14,818 bases of DNA from contig DIPE01000108.1 in NCBI GenBank assembly GCA_002427015.1, forward strand, positions 1 to 14,818. The letters are read 5' to 3'. Within the stretch, counting starts at the first letter, position 1, and every line of letters begins with the position of its first letter. Shown piece by piece: positions 1 to 6,959 of this stretch. The position numbers were made by a program, and so were the translations under genes. The notes beneath the pieces were generated by a model that ran no database searches, had not been told where the DNA came from, and worked only from the letters and a program-made list of their open reading frames with translations. The stretch is from Firmicutes bacterium UBA5496 (lineage in GTDB: Bacteria > Bacillota > Proteinivoracia > UBA4975).

Positions 1-1736
1 TAGTTATCCACCCACCATTCTATGCCCGTAAGAATCAGGGCAGACAAAATCAAGGGCCAGAGAAGAGGCATTCCCTTGGCCCCGGCATGGCCCCTGACTT
101 GGCCGCCGGGGGTTTCCAGTTGCTCCCTGGCTGCCACACTGTCGGTGGTAACAGGGGGGTTGACAGTAATGAGTTCCTCCGCCTTGCCTGTTATTAGCGT
201 ATATACCCCCGAGCCCAGTTTATGCCCCGGCTCCAAGGGTGCGGAACTGCCAAAAGCGTAGACGGAGGTTTCTCCCCCAGGCGCTTTCTGGCCAAAGCCC
301 AGGAGAATTGAGGGCTGGGAGCTGCCGGCAAAGAGGTCCAAAATGTTGCGCAGGAGAATGGGAAAAGCAGGGCGCAGGGGCAAATCTCCGGCCTGAAGGG
401 CAAAGCCAAAAACCACCAGGGGCTGGCCCCGGCGTTCCATGGCAGCAGCCAGCAGGCCCTGCTCGAATTCCAGGAGGCCGCTGCCGCCGGTAATCACCTT
501 GCCAAAGCCTATGCTCACTTCGGAAAAATCCACATGGCTCAAAAGGGGATGGGCAAGGGGGCGGAGACTCTCTATTTTCACTGCCTCCCCAGTGCCAAAA
601 TGCGGATTGGGATGGGGAGGGTCGATGACCAGAATGGGCGCCCCTGGCAGTTCCGCGGGCAAAAAGCCGTCAAAGACAAAGAGGTTATACATCCCTGCCA
701 TGGCAGGAGTATAGGCGGCAGGGGACACTCTGCTCACGGAAATATCAGAATACAAAAGCAATGCCCGCTCCAAAAACATATTGCCCTCGCTGACCAGCAG
801 CAGTTTGCCCGGGGCGGTCTTGGCCCCCAGGGCATAGTGCAGGTTATCCAGGTCCAGCTGATCCTGCTTGCTCACCACAGCCGCCGAAACCCAAGGAGAC
901 TGGGGCAAATTTCGCCACACCAGGACTTGGCGGCTCTGGGGCTCCAGCTGCACTTCCCGCCTCCCCGCCAATTCCCCATCTGAATCCCGGATTTCCACCC
1001 GGCCGGCAGCGGCGACAGTGCCGTTATTAAACACAGTTACATATAGCCTGTCCCCGTCGGGGACTACATTTTCTATCAGCAGGTTCTCAACTTCTTGGCT
1101 GCCCAAAGCAATAAATTCAAAATCCTCCTCAGGCAGGCGTGCCAGGGAACCAAAGCAGCCGGCGCTGTAAAGCAGCACCCCGGCGCCCTCTTCGGCGGCA
1201 GCCATGTTCACCGCCAGAGCCAGAGCGGCATTGGGGTTAGCCCTGGCGGAGCTGATATCCACCTGAGCCAGGGCCGCCAGCAGGGCAGCGCTGTCAGAGC
1301 TGAAACCGCTGACGACAGATGCCTCTTCCCCCATAGAGATAAGGGCGAATTTGTCCCCGGGGGCCTTGCCCCGGATTTGGGCGCGGATGCGCTCCAAAGC
1401 CTGTTCCAGGCGGGTCTCTCTCCCTTCCCGCACTCCCATGGAAATTGAAGTATCGACGATAATAACGCTGATGGTGCCTGAACCCGTCACCAGGTTAAGC
1501 ACAGGCCGGGCCAGGGCCAGCACCAGCAAAAGCGCTGTTAGCAGCTGCAAAATCAAAAGGAGGCTGCGCAGCAGCTTGGACAGGCGCAAGGCCGGGCGAT
1601 TGACCCGTTCCAGGCGCTGCCACAGCATAATGCTGGACACAGTCTGGGGCCGGGTGCGTTTTTTCAGCATATAGAGGATGATGATGGCGGGAATGACCAG
1701 GCCCGCCAAAAGGGCCAAAGGTGTCAGCAGCTGCAT
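1..1736 (-). CDS. BatA/VWA-domain membrane protein (3' end outside window)
   Basis: The frame runs from ATG at 1736 to the window edge: 578 codons and two bases (TA) of the next, so it is complete or nearly so at the C-terminus. The N-terminus has the BatA layout: a hydrophobic segment at residues about 3-24, a KKRTRP basic turn, a second segment at about 52-70, then a von Willebrand A domain opening with a MIDAS-type D95-T-S-I-S-M motif. A long extracytoplasmic region follows. The last residues seen form another membrane segment (PLILSALILTGIEWW). A strong AGGAAGGAGGG sits just before the ATG. It starts 18 bases after the DUF58 stop, and MoxR, DUF58 and BatA/VWA genes commonly travel together. 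The MIDAS suggests metal-dependent protein binding at the membrane; the client is unknown. The family call is firm, the role is inferred. Confidence 0.85.
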   Translation of the reverse strand, partial: MQLLTPLALLAGLVIPAIIILYMLKKRTRPQTVSSIMLWQRLERVNRPALRLSKLLRSLLLILQLLTALLLVLALARPVLNLVTGSGTISVIIVDTSISMGVREGRETRLEQALERIRAQIRGKAPGDKFALISMGEEASVVSGFSSDSAALLAALAQVDISSARANPNAALALAVNMAAAEEGAGVLLYSAGCFGSLARLPEEDFEFIALGSQEVENLLIENVVPDGDRLYVTVFNNGTVAAAGRVEIRDSDGELAGRREVQLEPQSRQVLVWRNLPQSPWVSAAVVSKQDQLDLDNLHYALGAKTAPGKLLLVSEGNMFLERALLLYSDISVSRVSPAAYTPAMAGMYNLFVFDGFLPAELPGAPILVIDPPHPNPHFGTGEAVKIESLRPLAHPLLSHVDFSEVSIGFGKVITGGSGLLEFEQGLLAAAMERRGQPLVVFGFALQAGDLPLRPAFPILLRNILDLFAGSSQPSILLGFGQKAPGGETSVYAFGSSAPLEPGHKLGSGVYTLITGKAEELITVNPPVTTDSVAAREQLETPGGQVRGHAGAKGMPLLWPLILSALILTGIEWWVDN

Positions 1737-1754
1737 TGGCTTCCCTCCTTCCTA

Positions 1755-2660
1755 TTAGACGGATTTAAAGATTGCCGGAGCGATTGAGGCAAGGAAATCC
1801 ACAGGCTCGGCGCCGGCATTATACTCAAAAAAGCCGATCCCCCGGGAACGGCAAAATTCCCGGATTTCCCGGCGGTGTTCCTCTGCCGCCTGCTGGTAGG
1901 CAGCCAGGGTGAACTGATCCAGATCCACATCTTTTTTGCCCCCGGTTTCAGAATCTACCAAAGTCAGGGCTCCCCGCCACTGGGGCTCAGCCTCGTCGGG
2001 GCTTACAACATGAAAGACAAGCAATTGCTGGCGGGCAAAGAGCAGACTCTCCAGGCCCTGCCGCCAATCGCTGAGAAAATCCGAGATGACCACAGTAAAC
2101 TGATTGGGGCGGAGTAAATTCTTGAGGGAAAGGAGCAAAGAGCTGAGATTCCCAGTATGGCCAAATTCTTGTTTCTCTAAAAAGCCAATTATCCGGGGCA
2201 GAGCTGCCCGGCCGTGGACTGGGGGCAGGAAACTGCCCACATCTTTGGCGCCCACAGCCAAGGTCACCCGGTCATAGGAGCGGATGCTGATATAGGCCAG
2301 GGCAAAAGCCAGGGCCAGGCTGCGTCGCCCCTTGGCCCAGTCCCCCCAGCCCATGGAGGCGCTGCCGTCAAGGACAATGTTGACGGTAGCATCCAGCTCA
2401 CTGCGGTTGAGGCGGGTATAAAGCCGCCGGCTGCGGCCATACATGGCCCAGTCAATGCGGCGGATGTCATCCCCGGGAAGGTAGGGGCGGTAATCGGCAA
2501 ATTCCAGGGAGGCGCCAAACTTATTGGACAGGCGCTTGCCGCTGCTGGTCCCTGCCAGGCCCCCTTTGTGCCTGAGCATAAGCCGGTCCAGGCGGGCCAG
2601 GTCCAGATCAAAAGGGGCCCAGCGTTGTGTGCTATTTCCCCAAACATTCTCAGTTCTGAT
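1755..2660 (-). CDS. DUF58 family protein with vWA-like fold; non-canonical or damaged start
   Basis: The DUF58 signature is clear: a DYRPYLPGDDIRRIDW block, then a vWA-like strand and loop VLDGSASMGWG. DUF58 proteins are partners of MoxR ATPases, probably displaying or maturing clients at the membrane; the exact role is unknown. The first canonical start is ATG 2579, but it has no ribosome binding site. The frame continues upstream through a typical DUF58 N-terminus (PFDLDLARLDRL). A perfect AAGGAGG at 2676-2670 lies 9 bases before an in-frame ATC at 2660, which gives 301 residues, the usual family length. No ATG, GTG or TTG occurs in frame between 2579 and the stop at 2714. So the gene starts at ATC, starts late, or is damaged. 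The upstream neighbour is a foreign-looking block instead of the expected MoxR gene. Confidence 0.8.
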   Translation of the reverse strand: MRTENVWGNSTQRWAPFDLDLARLDRLMLRHKGGLAGTSSGKRLSNKFGASLEFADYRPYLPGDDIRRIDWAMYGRSRRLYTRLNRSELDATVNIVLDGSASMGWGDWAKGRRSLALAFALAYISIRSYDRVTLAVGAKDVGSFLPPVHGRAALPRIIGFLEKQEFGHTGNLSSLLLSLKNLLRPNQFTVVISDFLSDWRQGLESLLFARQQLLVFHVVSPDEAEPQWRGALTLVDSETGGKKDVDLDQFTLAAYQQAAEEHRREIREFCRSRGIGFFEYNAGAEPVDFLASIAPAIFKSV

Positions 2661-2669
2661 ATCGCTTCG

Positions 2670-2676
2670 CCTCCTT
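2670..2676 (-). promoter_or_regulatory. Perfect Shine-Dalgarno of the DUF58 gene
   Basis: AAGGAGG on the minus strand. It is 9 bases upstream of an in-frame ATC (2660) and 22 bases from the out-of-frame ATG at 2647. It argues that translation of the DUF58 gene once began, or still begins, near 2660 and not at ATG 2579. Confidence 0.6.
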
Positions 2677-2726
2677 AAAAAGGTTATCGCCCAAGTAGTG
2701 GTCGTTACCTTCTAAGTCATTACGAG

Positions 2727-2757
2727 TGTATACTTTTCGCAATTTTTGTATTGACAA
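2727..2757 (-). promoter_or_regulatory. Possible minus-strand promoter toward DUF58
   Basis: On the minus strand TTGTCA (2757-2752) is followed after 19 bases by TATACA (2732-2727). The spacing is long. It overlaps the plus-strand promoter, giving a divergent pair. After the insertion the DUF58/VWA genes would need a promoter here; this is the best candidate I see, but it is weak. Confidence 0.28.
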
Positions 2758-2784
2758 AACATTTCCACTTCGATACACTATAAT
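2751..2784 (+). promoter_or_regulatory. Promoter of the protease/lipoprotein pair
   Basis: TTGACA at 2751-2756 is a perfect -35. With standard 17-base spacing the -10 would be TACACT (2774-2779, 4 of 6). A perfect TATAAT lies at 2779-2784, but 22 bases from the -35. Either use is possible. The predicted transcript starts at about 2786-2792, near the first copy of the duplicated gene start. Confidence 0.5.
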
Positions 2785-2885
2785 AAAGGAGTGATTAGGT
2801 TGAAACGTTCTTAGGTTTTAGCTATTGGTTTATTTTTTGATAAGGAGGGACTAGATTGAAACGTATCCTCATATCCTTAGGTTTT
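2785..2885 (+). repeat. Imperfect direct duplication of the protease gene start, with a 4-codon mini-ORF
   Basis: Two similar segments occur in tandem. Copy one begins AAAGGAG (2785-2791), then 8 bases later TTGAAACGT (2800), then TTAGGTTTTAGC. Copy two begins AAGGAGG (2842-2848), then 7 bases later TTGAAACGT (2856), then about 12 extra bases, then TTAGGTTTTAGC. Copy two is the real gene start. Copy one lacks about 10 bases and reads TTG-AAA-CGT-TCT-TAG: a mini-ORF of four codons plus a stop (2800-2814) with its own good ribosome binding site. It may be a slippage or recombination remnant, or a small leader cistron. Confidence 0.6.
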
Positions 2886-3398
2886 AGCACAATAATTTTG
2901 CTGCTGCTTTTTCAGCATTCTTACGCCAGCCAGTTTAATGGACAGAGTGTTGATTTTTGGGAGGCCAGGATAGATGGAGTCATGTATCACCATGTTGGAT
3001 ACTCTAGCCCTGCAAATGTAAAAGTGGCTTCGCTTGCTGGCGGTGTCGGCTTAGACAAAACAACCAGCTATACGAATACAGCACGGAATAAGTGGAGTTT
3101 TGTTAATTCGACAATGGATTCGAGTTCACCCGGAACAATTTTTATGTTTGACGGTAGTAGAGATGTTTTAAACGAAAGATGCCCAGAACTTGGGGACAAT
3201 TACGGTATAACTGTATGGCAAGTCTCAGATGCGCCTACTGTAGGAACTGTAACATACGGGTCTAGAACAAAGTATGTTCATCATCTAAAAAAAGCTATAT
3301 GTTATATACCGAAGCAATCGATTTCTGAAACAAATTATAAGAGCATATACGTACATGAATTTGGTCATGCGGCGGGATGGTTTGAGGGGCATTGCTAA
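2856..3398 (+). CDS. Secreted matrixin-like zinc metalloprotease, truncated by an in-frame TAA
   Basis: Start is TTG 2856, with AAGGAGG 7 bases upstream. Residues 1-24 form a signal peptide (MKR, hydrophobic core, cleavage likely after SYA24). The zinc helix is H167-E-F-G-H171-A-A-G174-W-F-E-G-H179, a variant of the metzincin HExGHxxGxxH in which the third His falls two residues late. Bacterial matrixins with a G-H-S ending show a similar shift. The frame stops at TAA 3396-3398, directly after C180, so the encoded protein lacks the metzincin Met-turn and final helix. These are present in frame after the stop (see 3399-3521). The product is probably an inactive or unstable protease unless the stop is read through or is an assembly error. 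It lies 5' of a lipoprotein gene and is likely co-transcribed with it. Fold call: fairly confident; substrate unknown. Confidence 0.72.
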   Translation: MKRILISLGFSTIILLLLFQHSYASQFNGQSVDFWEARIDGVMYHHVGYSSPANVKVASLAGGVGLDKTTSYTNTARNKWSFVNSTMDSSSPGTIFMFDGSRDVLNERCPELGDNYGITVWQVSDAPTVGTVTYGSRTKYVHHLKKAICYIPKQSISETNYKSIYVHEFGHAAGWFEGHC

Positions 3399-3521
3399 TA
3401 TTATTATAATGGCGAAGTATGTGTTATGTATCAAGTCCACGACTTGAATAATTATGATTTACATTGGTTCGATAGGCGACATATTTATCAAATATATGAA
3501 TTATTATGGCAGGGAGAGTAA
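3399..3521 (+). pseudogene. In-frame remainder of the metalloprotease (Met-turn and C-terminal helix) after the internal stop
   Basis: Continuing the protease frame past TAA 3396 gives 40 sense codons and a second stop at 3519-3521. They begin YYYNGEVCVMYQ, where V-M-Y (Met codon 3426-3428) matches the matrixin Met-turn. A stretch ending DRRHIYQIYELL follows, like the closing helix after the Met-turn. The segment has no start of its own. Restored, the protein would have about 220 residues plus the stop position, ending 3 bases before the next gene, which looks like the original layout. Confidence 0.65.
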
Positions 3522-3524
3522 GAA

Positions 3525-4397
3525 ATGAAAAAATTTTTTGCCGTTCTGGTATGCGGGTTAATTCTCTGTTCCTGTTCGCCAGCGGAACCGGAGCTAGTAA
3601 AGTTATATGATCCATGCCCTCTTCGGGCAGCTAGTTACAGATCCATGCCTACTATAAAGGAATTATTGCAAGACAAAACTCATGTTGCAATTGTTGAGCT
3701 CAAAGATGCCGAGCCTTGGGGGGACACTGGTCGATCCATTTTTACTTTTACTATAAAGTCTCTTTTAGCGGGGGAAAAGTATGCTGACGAAATAAAGATC
3801 ATCAACCCGACATCCCTGTATTCATTTGAAGAAACTTACCTTTTATTTTTAAGCTATTTTGGCAGCACTTTATACCCTTTCGATTTTTATGTGCCCTTTG
3901 ACCCCTATACTTTTAGAATTTCCGAAGGGGAATTTATTGATTGTCTACAAGCTGTTGAAGACAGCCTTGCGGGAACCCCAAGGCGCTATGTGGAACCATT
4001 CCAAAATCCGGAGCATAACAGACTCAGCTATTTACAAGACTATATAAGCAAATATTCCCGTTCTGTCAGGAGGAGCAAGCCTGTGTCTGAGAATATTGAC
4101 TTGCATTACCTTATTGAAAAATCCCAGCTAATTATGGAAATAGTCCCGAAAACTGTTGAACCAGTACCTGTAAATGCTTCCCTTGTTGATGTATCGTATG
4201 AAGTTTCCAATAGCTATAAAGGCACTCCCCAGGGCAATTGGCTTATGATGCCAGGCGGCATTGAACCAGGCAGTGAATACCTTGTTTTCTTAATAGAGCG
4301 TGAACCGGGCTATTTTGTTCTTACAAGCAGGGGCAGCTTTTTTCAACTTGGTTCTAAGGAATATACTGAGTTTTTAGCCCTATGGGAAAACAAGTAA
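3525..4397 (+). CDS. Lipoprotein with two similar beta-rich (possibly netrin/TIMP-like) halves
   Basis: A short basic start and hydrophobic core end in a lipobox L14-C-S-C17, so the mature protein is probably lipid-anchored at C17 on the outer face of the membrane. The 290 residues fall into two comparable parts. Residues about 43-138 run from IKELLQDKTHVAIVEL through a strand-rich SIFTFTIKSLLAG to EETYLLFL. Residues about 192-275 run from LHYLIEKSQLIMEIV through VSYEVSNSYKG to SEYLVFLIERE and GSFF. This order (strand for efflux or signal, 'V..SYKG', then 'G..YLVFL') resembles bacterial OB-fold/netrin-like modules, the fold of TIMP protease inhibitors. The similarity is by eye only. The gene begins 3 bases after the restored protease stop, so the two are one transcription unit. 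The function is not established. Confidence 0.7.
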   Translation: MKKFFAVLVCGLILCSCSPAEPELVKLYDPCPLRAASYRSMPTIKELLQDKTHVAIVELKDAEPWGDTGRSIFTFTIKSLLAGEKYADEIKIINPTSLYSFEETYLLFLSYFGSTLYPFDFYVPFDPYTFRISEGEFIDCLQAVEDSLAGTPRRYVEPFQNPEHNRLSYLQDYISKYSRSVRRSKPVSENIDLHYLIEKSQLIMEIVPKTVEPVPVNASLVDVSYEVSNSYKGTPQGNWLMMPGGIEPGSEYLVFLIEREPGYFVLTSRGSFFQLGSKEYTEFLALWENK

Positions 4398-4438
4398 TTT
4401 TAAGCCAGGTATAATACTAAACCCTTTGGGTTCCGAAC

Positions 4439-4473
4439 AGGACGTCCTTCTTAACAAGAAGCGCGTCCTTTTT
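4439..4473 (+). terminator. Rho-independent terminator after the lipoprotein gene
   Basis: AGGACG (4439-4444) pairs with CGTCCT (4464-4469). An inner TTCTT/AAGAA helix (4448-4452 with 4456-4460) closes an AAC loop, separated from the outer helix by one C-C mismatch. A run of five T follows (4469-4473). The orientation fits the plus-strand island genes. A smaller AACCC/GGGTT hairpin precedes it at 4420-4432. Confidence 0.8.
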
Positions 4474-4489
4474 CGTCGCTATTTATATT

Positions 4490-5449
4490 CTATCCCCTCT
4501 CGGTGCCGGCTAGAATTTCAGCGATGATAGCATCAGGGCTGATGCCGCTGCCCTGAGCTTCAAAATTCAGGAAAAGGCGGTGGCGCAATGCAGGCAAACT
4601 GACCTTTTCGATGTCGGCAAAGCTGACATTAAAGCGGCCGGCCAACAGCGCCGTCACCCGGGCGGAAAGGATAATGCTCTGAATGCCCCGGGGACTGGCC
4701 CCAACCTGGACATACTGGCGGACCCCAGGGGTGGCCAGGGCATTGCCGGGATGGGTAGCAACCAGAATCTTCAGGGCATATTCCAGCACCTTTTCCGCCA
4801 CCGGCACCTCCCGGGCCAGACGGTTGACCGCCAATATTTCCGGCCCCGTCATTAGCGGCTGGATTTCGACCTGGCTTGTGCCGGTAGTCAGGGTGACTAT
4901 CTCCCGCAGCTCCTCCAGGCTGGGGTAAGGCACCAGCACTTTAAAGAGAAAGCGGTCCAGCTGGGCCTCCGGCAGGGGATAGGTCCCCTCCATCTCCAAA
5001 GGGTTCTGAGTAGCGATGACGAAAAAGGGCCGGGGCAAGTCATGGGTTTCGCCAAAGACGGTGACCCTGCCCTCCTGCATGCTCTCCAGGAGAGCGCTTT
5101 GAGTTTTCGGCGTCGCCCGGTTGATCTCGTCCGCTAAAACCAGGCTGGCAAAGACCGGGCCCGGGTGAAATTCAAACTCGTCCCGGCCGGCCCGGATTAA
5201 ATTAGTGCCGGTAATATCCGAAGGCATCAGGTCGGGAGTAAACTGAATCCTGTTATAGGAAATGTCGAGCACTTGAGCCAGGGTGCGGGCCAGGAGAGTC
5301 TTGCCTAGCCCCGGCACCCCTTCCAGGAGCACGTGGCCCCCGGCCAGGAGGGCCGTCAGGGTCAGGTCGACGACCTCTTGCTGCCCCACCATGGCCCGGC
5401 CGATTTCTTCTTTAACCCGGCCCAGTTTATCTATAAGTTGTAAATCCAT
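4490..5449 (-). CDS. MoxR-family AAA+ ATPase
   Basis: At 319 residues it has the normal MoxR length. It shows Walker A G44-V-P-G-L-G-K-T51, a FTPDLMPSDITG segment (69-81), Walker B LVLADE (103-108) followed by INRATPKTQSALLESMQE, and sensor-1 ATQNP (146-150) with EGTYPLPEAQLDRF. MoxR ATPases are chaperone-like AAA+ proteins acting with VWA and DUF58 partners on membrane or secreted clients. The ATG immediately follows the TAA of the upstream gene (TAAATG), so translation is probably coupled, with an AGGGGG run as ribosome binding site. Its usual downstream partner DUF58 now lies about 1.8 kb away behind the inverted AT-rich block. Transcription reading on would run antisense through that block. 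Confidence 0.95.
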   Translation of the reverse strand: MDLQLIDKLGRVKEEIGRAMVGQQEVVDLTLTALLAGGHVLLEGVPGLGKTLLARTLAQVLDISYNRIQFTPDLMPSDITGTNLIRAGRDEFEFHPGPVFASLVLADEINRATPKTQSALLESMQEGRVTVFGETHDLPRPFFVIATQNPLEMEGTYPLPEAQLDRFLFKVLVPYPSLEELREIVTLTTGTSQVEIQPLMTGPEILAVNRLAREVPVAEKVLEYALKILVATHPGNALATPGVRQYVQVGASPRGIQSIILSARVTALLAGRFNVSFADIEKVSLPALRHRLFLNFEAQGSGISPDAIIAEILAGTERG

Positions 5450-6934
5450 TTACTTGCCCCCTTGCGGCGCAATCGCTTCAAAATAACTGCGCACGTAGTC
5501 TGCCAGCGGCCGGGGAATCTGGCTGCGGCCCAATGTGCTCAATGCCTGCCGGCGGTAACCGCTGAAAAAATCGGCATAATCATCCACCAAACCGGGATTA
5601 TTGGGCAGCAGTTCCCGCAGGGTATATTCCCCTGCTTCCCCCTTGCCGGCTAAAATCACTTCCCCTTCTCCGGGAATATATACATACTGGCTGGGTGAGG
5701 GAACTGCGCTGCCGGTGCCTGCGCCGGCGCCTTGTCCTTGGCCGCTGCCCTGGCCACCTTGGCCTTGGCCACTGCCGGAGCCTTGGCCTTGGCCATTCCC
5801 GGGACCTTGGCCTTCGCCATTCCCAGAGCCCTGGCCTTCACCGTTTCCGGAGCCCTGGCCTTCGCCGTTTCCTGAGCCCTGGCCTTCGCCGCTGCCGGGC
5901 TCAGAATTGCCGGAGCCGCTGCCCTGGCCTCCGGGCCTGTTTCCAGTGAGGCCGGCAGCCTGGGCTGCCTTGCTCAGGCTCTCCCGAAAGGCTGCCGGGT
6001 CCAAGCCGGCCAGCTGTTCCTGCACTTGCTGCCATTGGCCTGCATCCGCGGCGCTGGGGTTTTCAGCCAACTTCCCCAGGGTTTCCGCAAGGCTAATATT
6101 TTGGGGCAAAGCCTGGGCCAGATTATTCAGAGCTTCGGCAAGCTGTTCAGCAAATTCCGGATCCGCCGCCGCCTGGGCCAGCTCCTCTGGCGACATCTCC
6201 ATTGACGCCAGCAATTCTGCCAAGGCAGACTCCACAGCTTCCGCCTGTTCGCCGCCGGCTTCCAGGAGTTCTAAGGTTTCCCGCAGCAGAGTTTCAAATT
6301 CACTGGGCTCGGTAAGCCTAAGGGCTTCTTCCTTAAGTGCCTCCAGTTCTGCCGCCAGTTCTTCCCCCAGGGGATTCTCGGGCAACAGCTGTATAATCTC
6401 CTCAATCTTTTCCGCCGCCTCTTGCTGCTGTTCAAGAAGCTCCTGACGCAGAGCAAGGGACTGAGCCAGGCGGGGAGTAAAGACAATTGACAAGATGAGG
6501 ATTACAGCCGCCGCCCCTGTCAGCAGCGCCGGCGGGATAAAGCGCTTTTTATCCAACCGGTATTTGGGCTGGCGGCGGGAGAAGAAAGTCTTGGTTTCCC
6601 GGCGCAGCTCCTGGAGAATGACTCCCTGGCCCCCGCTGTTTTCCACCAGGGTCTGAACCCGCTCCTGGCTGGCCAAATCCCTGTCCAGGCGACGGGCAAT
6701 TTCCACATCCCCTGGCAGGGTCCGCCAGATTGCCGCCACTCCCGCCCCCGCCGTCATCAGGGCGGCGGGCAGCCGCCAGGGCAAAAGCCAGGAAAAGGGC
6801 GCAGCGAGAAAGGTCAGGAGGGCATAAATCAGCATGGCTGCAGCCCCTGCAAAAAGCAATCCCGCCAGCCAATATTCAATTCGGCAGTGATGCCGGACCT
6901 TCTTAAGCATTCTTAGTTCCTGAGGCCAGGGCAT
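5450..6934 (-). CDS. DUF4175-like membrane protein with coiled-coil and Gly-rich repeat linker
   Basis: The 494-residue protein has hydrophobic segments at about 22-42, 50-70 and 134-153, which bracket a cytoplasmic-looking charged stretch. A Glu/Leu/Ala-rich helical region (about 155-325) probably forms coiled coil. Residues 331-408 are almost only Gly, Gln, Ser, Asn and Glu, including five 8-residue units. The last 85 residues are an ordinary-looking domain (YVYIPGEGEV ... YVRSYFEAIAP). Proteins of this design, between an ABC permease and MoxR, occur in similar clusters; the nearest named family I can suggest is DUF4175. Function unknown, perhaps a scaffold or client of MoxR. Start: ATG 6934 with GGGGG 8 bases upstream; ATG at codon 9 is an alternative. 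It lies 25 bases after the permease stop. Confidence 0.75.
   Translation of the reverse strand: MPWPQELRMLKKVRHHCRIEYWLAGLLFAGAAAMLIYALLTFLAAPFSWLLPWRLPAALMTAGAGVAAIWRTLPGDVEIARRLDRDLASQERVQTLVENSGGQGVILQELRRETKTFFSRRQPKYRLDKKRFIPPALLTGAAAVILILSIVFTPRLAQSLALRQELLEQQQEAAEKIEEIIQLLPENPLGEELAAELEALKEEALRLTEPSEFETLLRETLELLEAGGEQAEAVESALAELLASMEMSPEELAQAAADPEFAEQLAEALNNLAQALPQNISLAETLGKLAENPSAADAGQWQQVQEQLAGLDPAAFRESLSKAAQAAGLTGNRPGGQGSGSGNSEPGSGEGQGSGNGEGQGSGNGEGQGSGNGEGQGPGNGQGQGSGSGQGQGGQGSGQGQGAGAGTGSAVPSPSQYVYIPGEGEVILAGKGEAGEYTLRELLPNNPGLVDDYADFFSGYRRQALSTLGRSQIPRPLADYVRSYFEAIAPQGGK
5765..5884 (-). repeat. Five tandem 24-base units encoding GQGSGNGE-type repeats
   Basis: Codons 351-390 of the DUF4175-like gene are five consecutive 8-residue units: three GQGSGNGE, one GQGPGNGQ and one GQGSGSGQ. 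At DNA level the units are imperfect 24-base repeats with third-position changes, so they are partly old and probably expand or contract. They form the core of a longer Gly-rich linker (5711-5944). Confidence 0.85.
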
Positions 6935-6959
6935 AATCTTACCCCCGTTTCTAAAGATA

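Larger units (their letters stand above)
2677..4480 (+). other. AT-rich two-gene island splitting the MoxR-DUF58 operon
   Basis: This block is visibly richer in A and T than the flanks. It has its own promoter, two plus-strand genes and a terminator, and it sits between the minus-strand MoxR (ends 4490) and DUF58 (begins near 2660) genes, which are normally adjacent. I saw no transposase, integrase, terminal inverted repeat or clear target-site duplication, so the mode of arrival is unknown. The boundaries are approximate, judged by base composition and gene ends. Confidence 0.6.

Noticed and set aside
2613..2647. Programmed -1 frameshift joining ATG 2647 to the DUF58 frame
   Set aside because: The CCCCTTTTG run gives no canonical slippery heptamer in the needed frame, and ATG 2647 is too far from the AAGGAGG; an indel or ATC start is simpler.
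3396..3398. Recoding of the protease stop as selenocysteine
   Set aside because: The codon is TAA, not TGA, and there is no support for a recoding element, despite selenium-related genes elsewhere in the window.
2677..4480. Insertion sequence or prophage fragment
   Set aside because: No transposase, integrase, phage gene, terminal inverted repeat or convincing target duplication was found by eye.
5765..5884. Regular 24-base repeats as a possible CRISPR array
   Set aside because: The units are contiguous without spacers and keep the protein reading frame, so they are a coding tandem repeat.
5601..6446. Long plus-strand open frame rich in Pro, Trp and Leu
   Set aside because: It is the antisense reading of the Gly-rich repeat and coiled-coil region of the minus-strand gene; it has no domain or plausible ribosome binding site.
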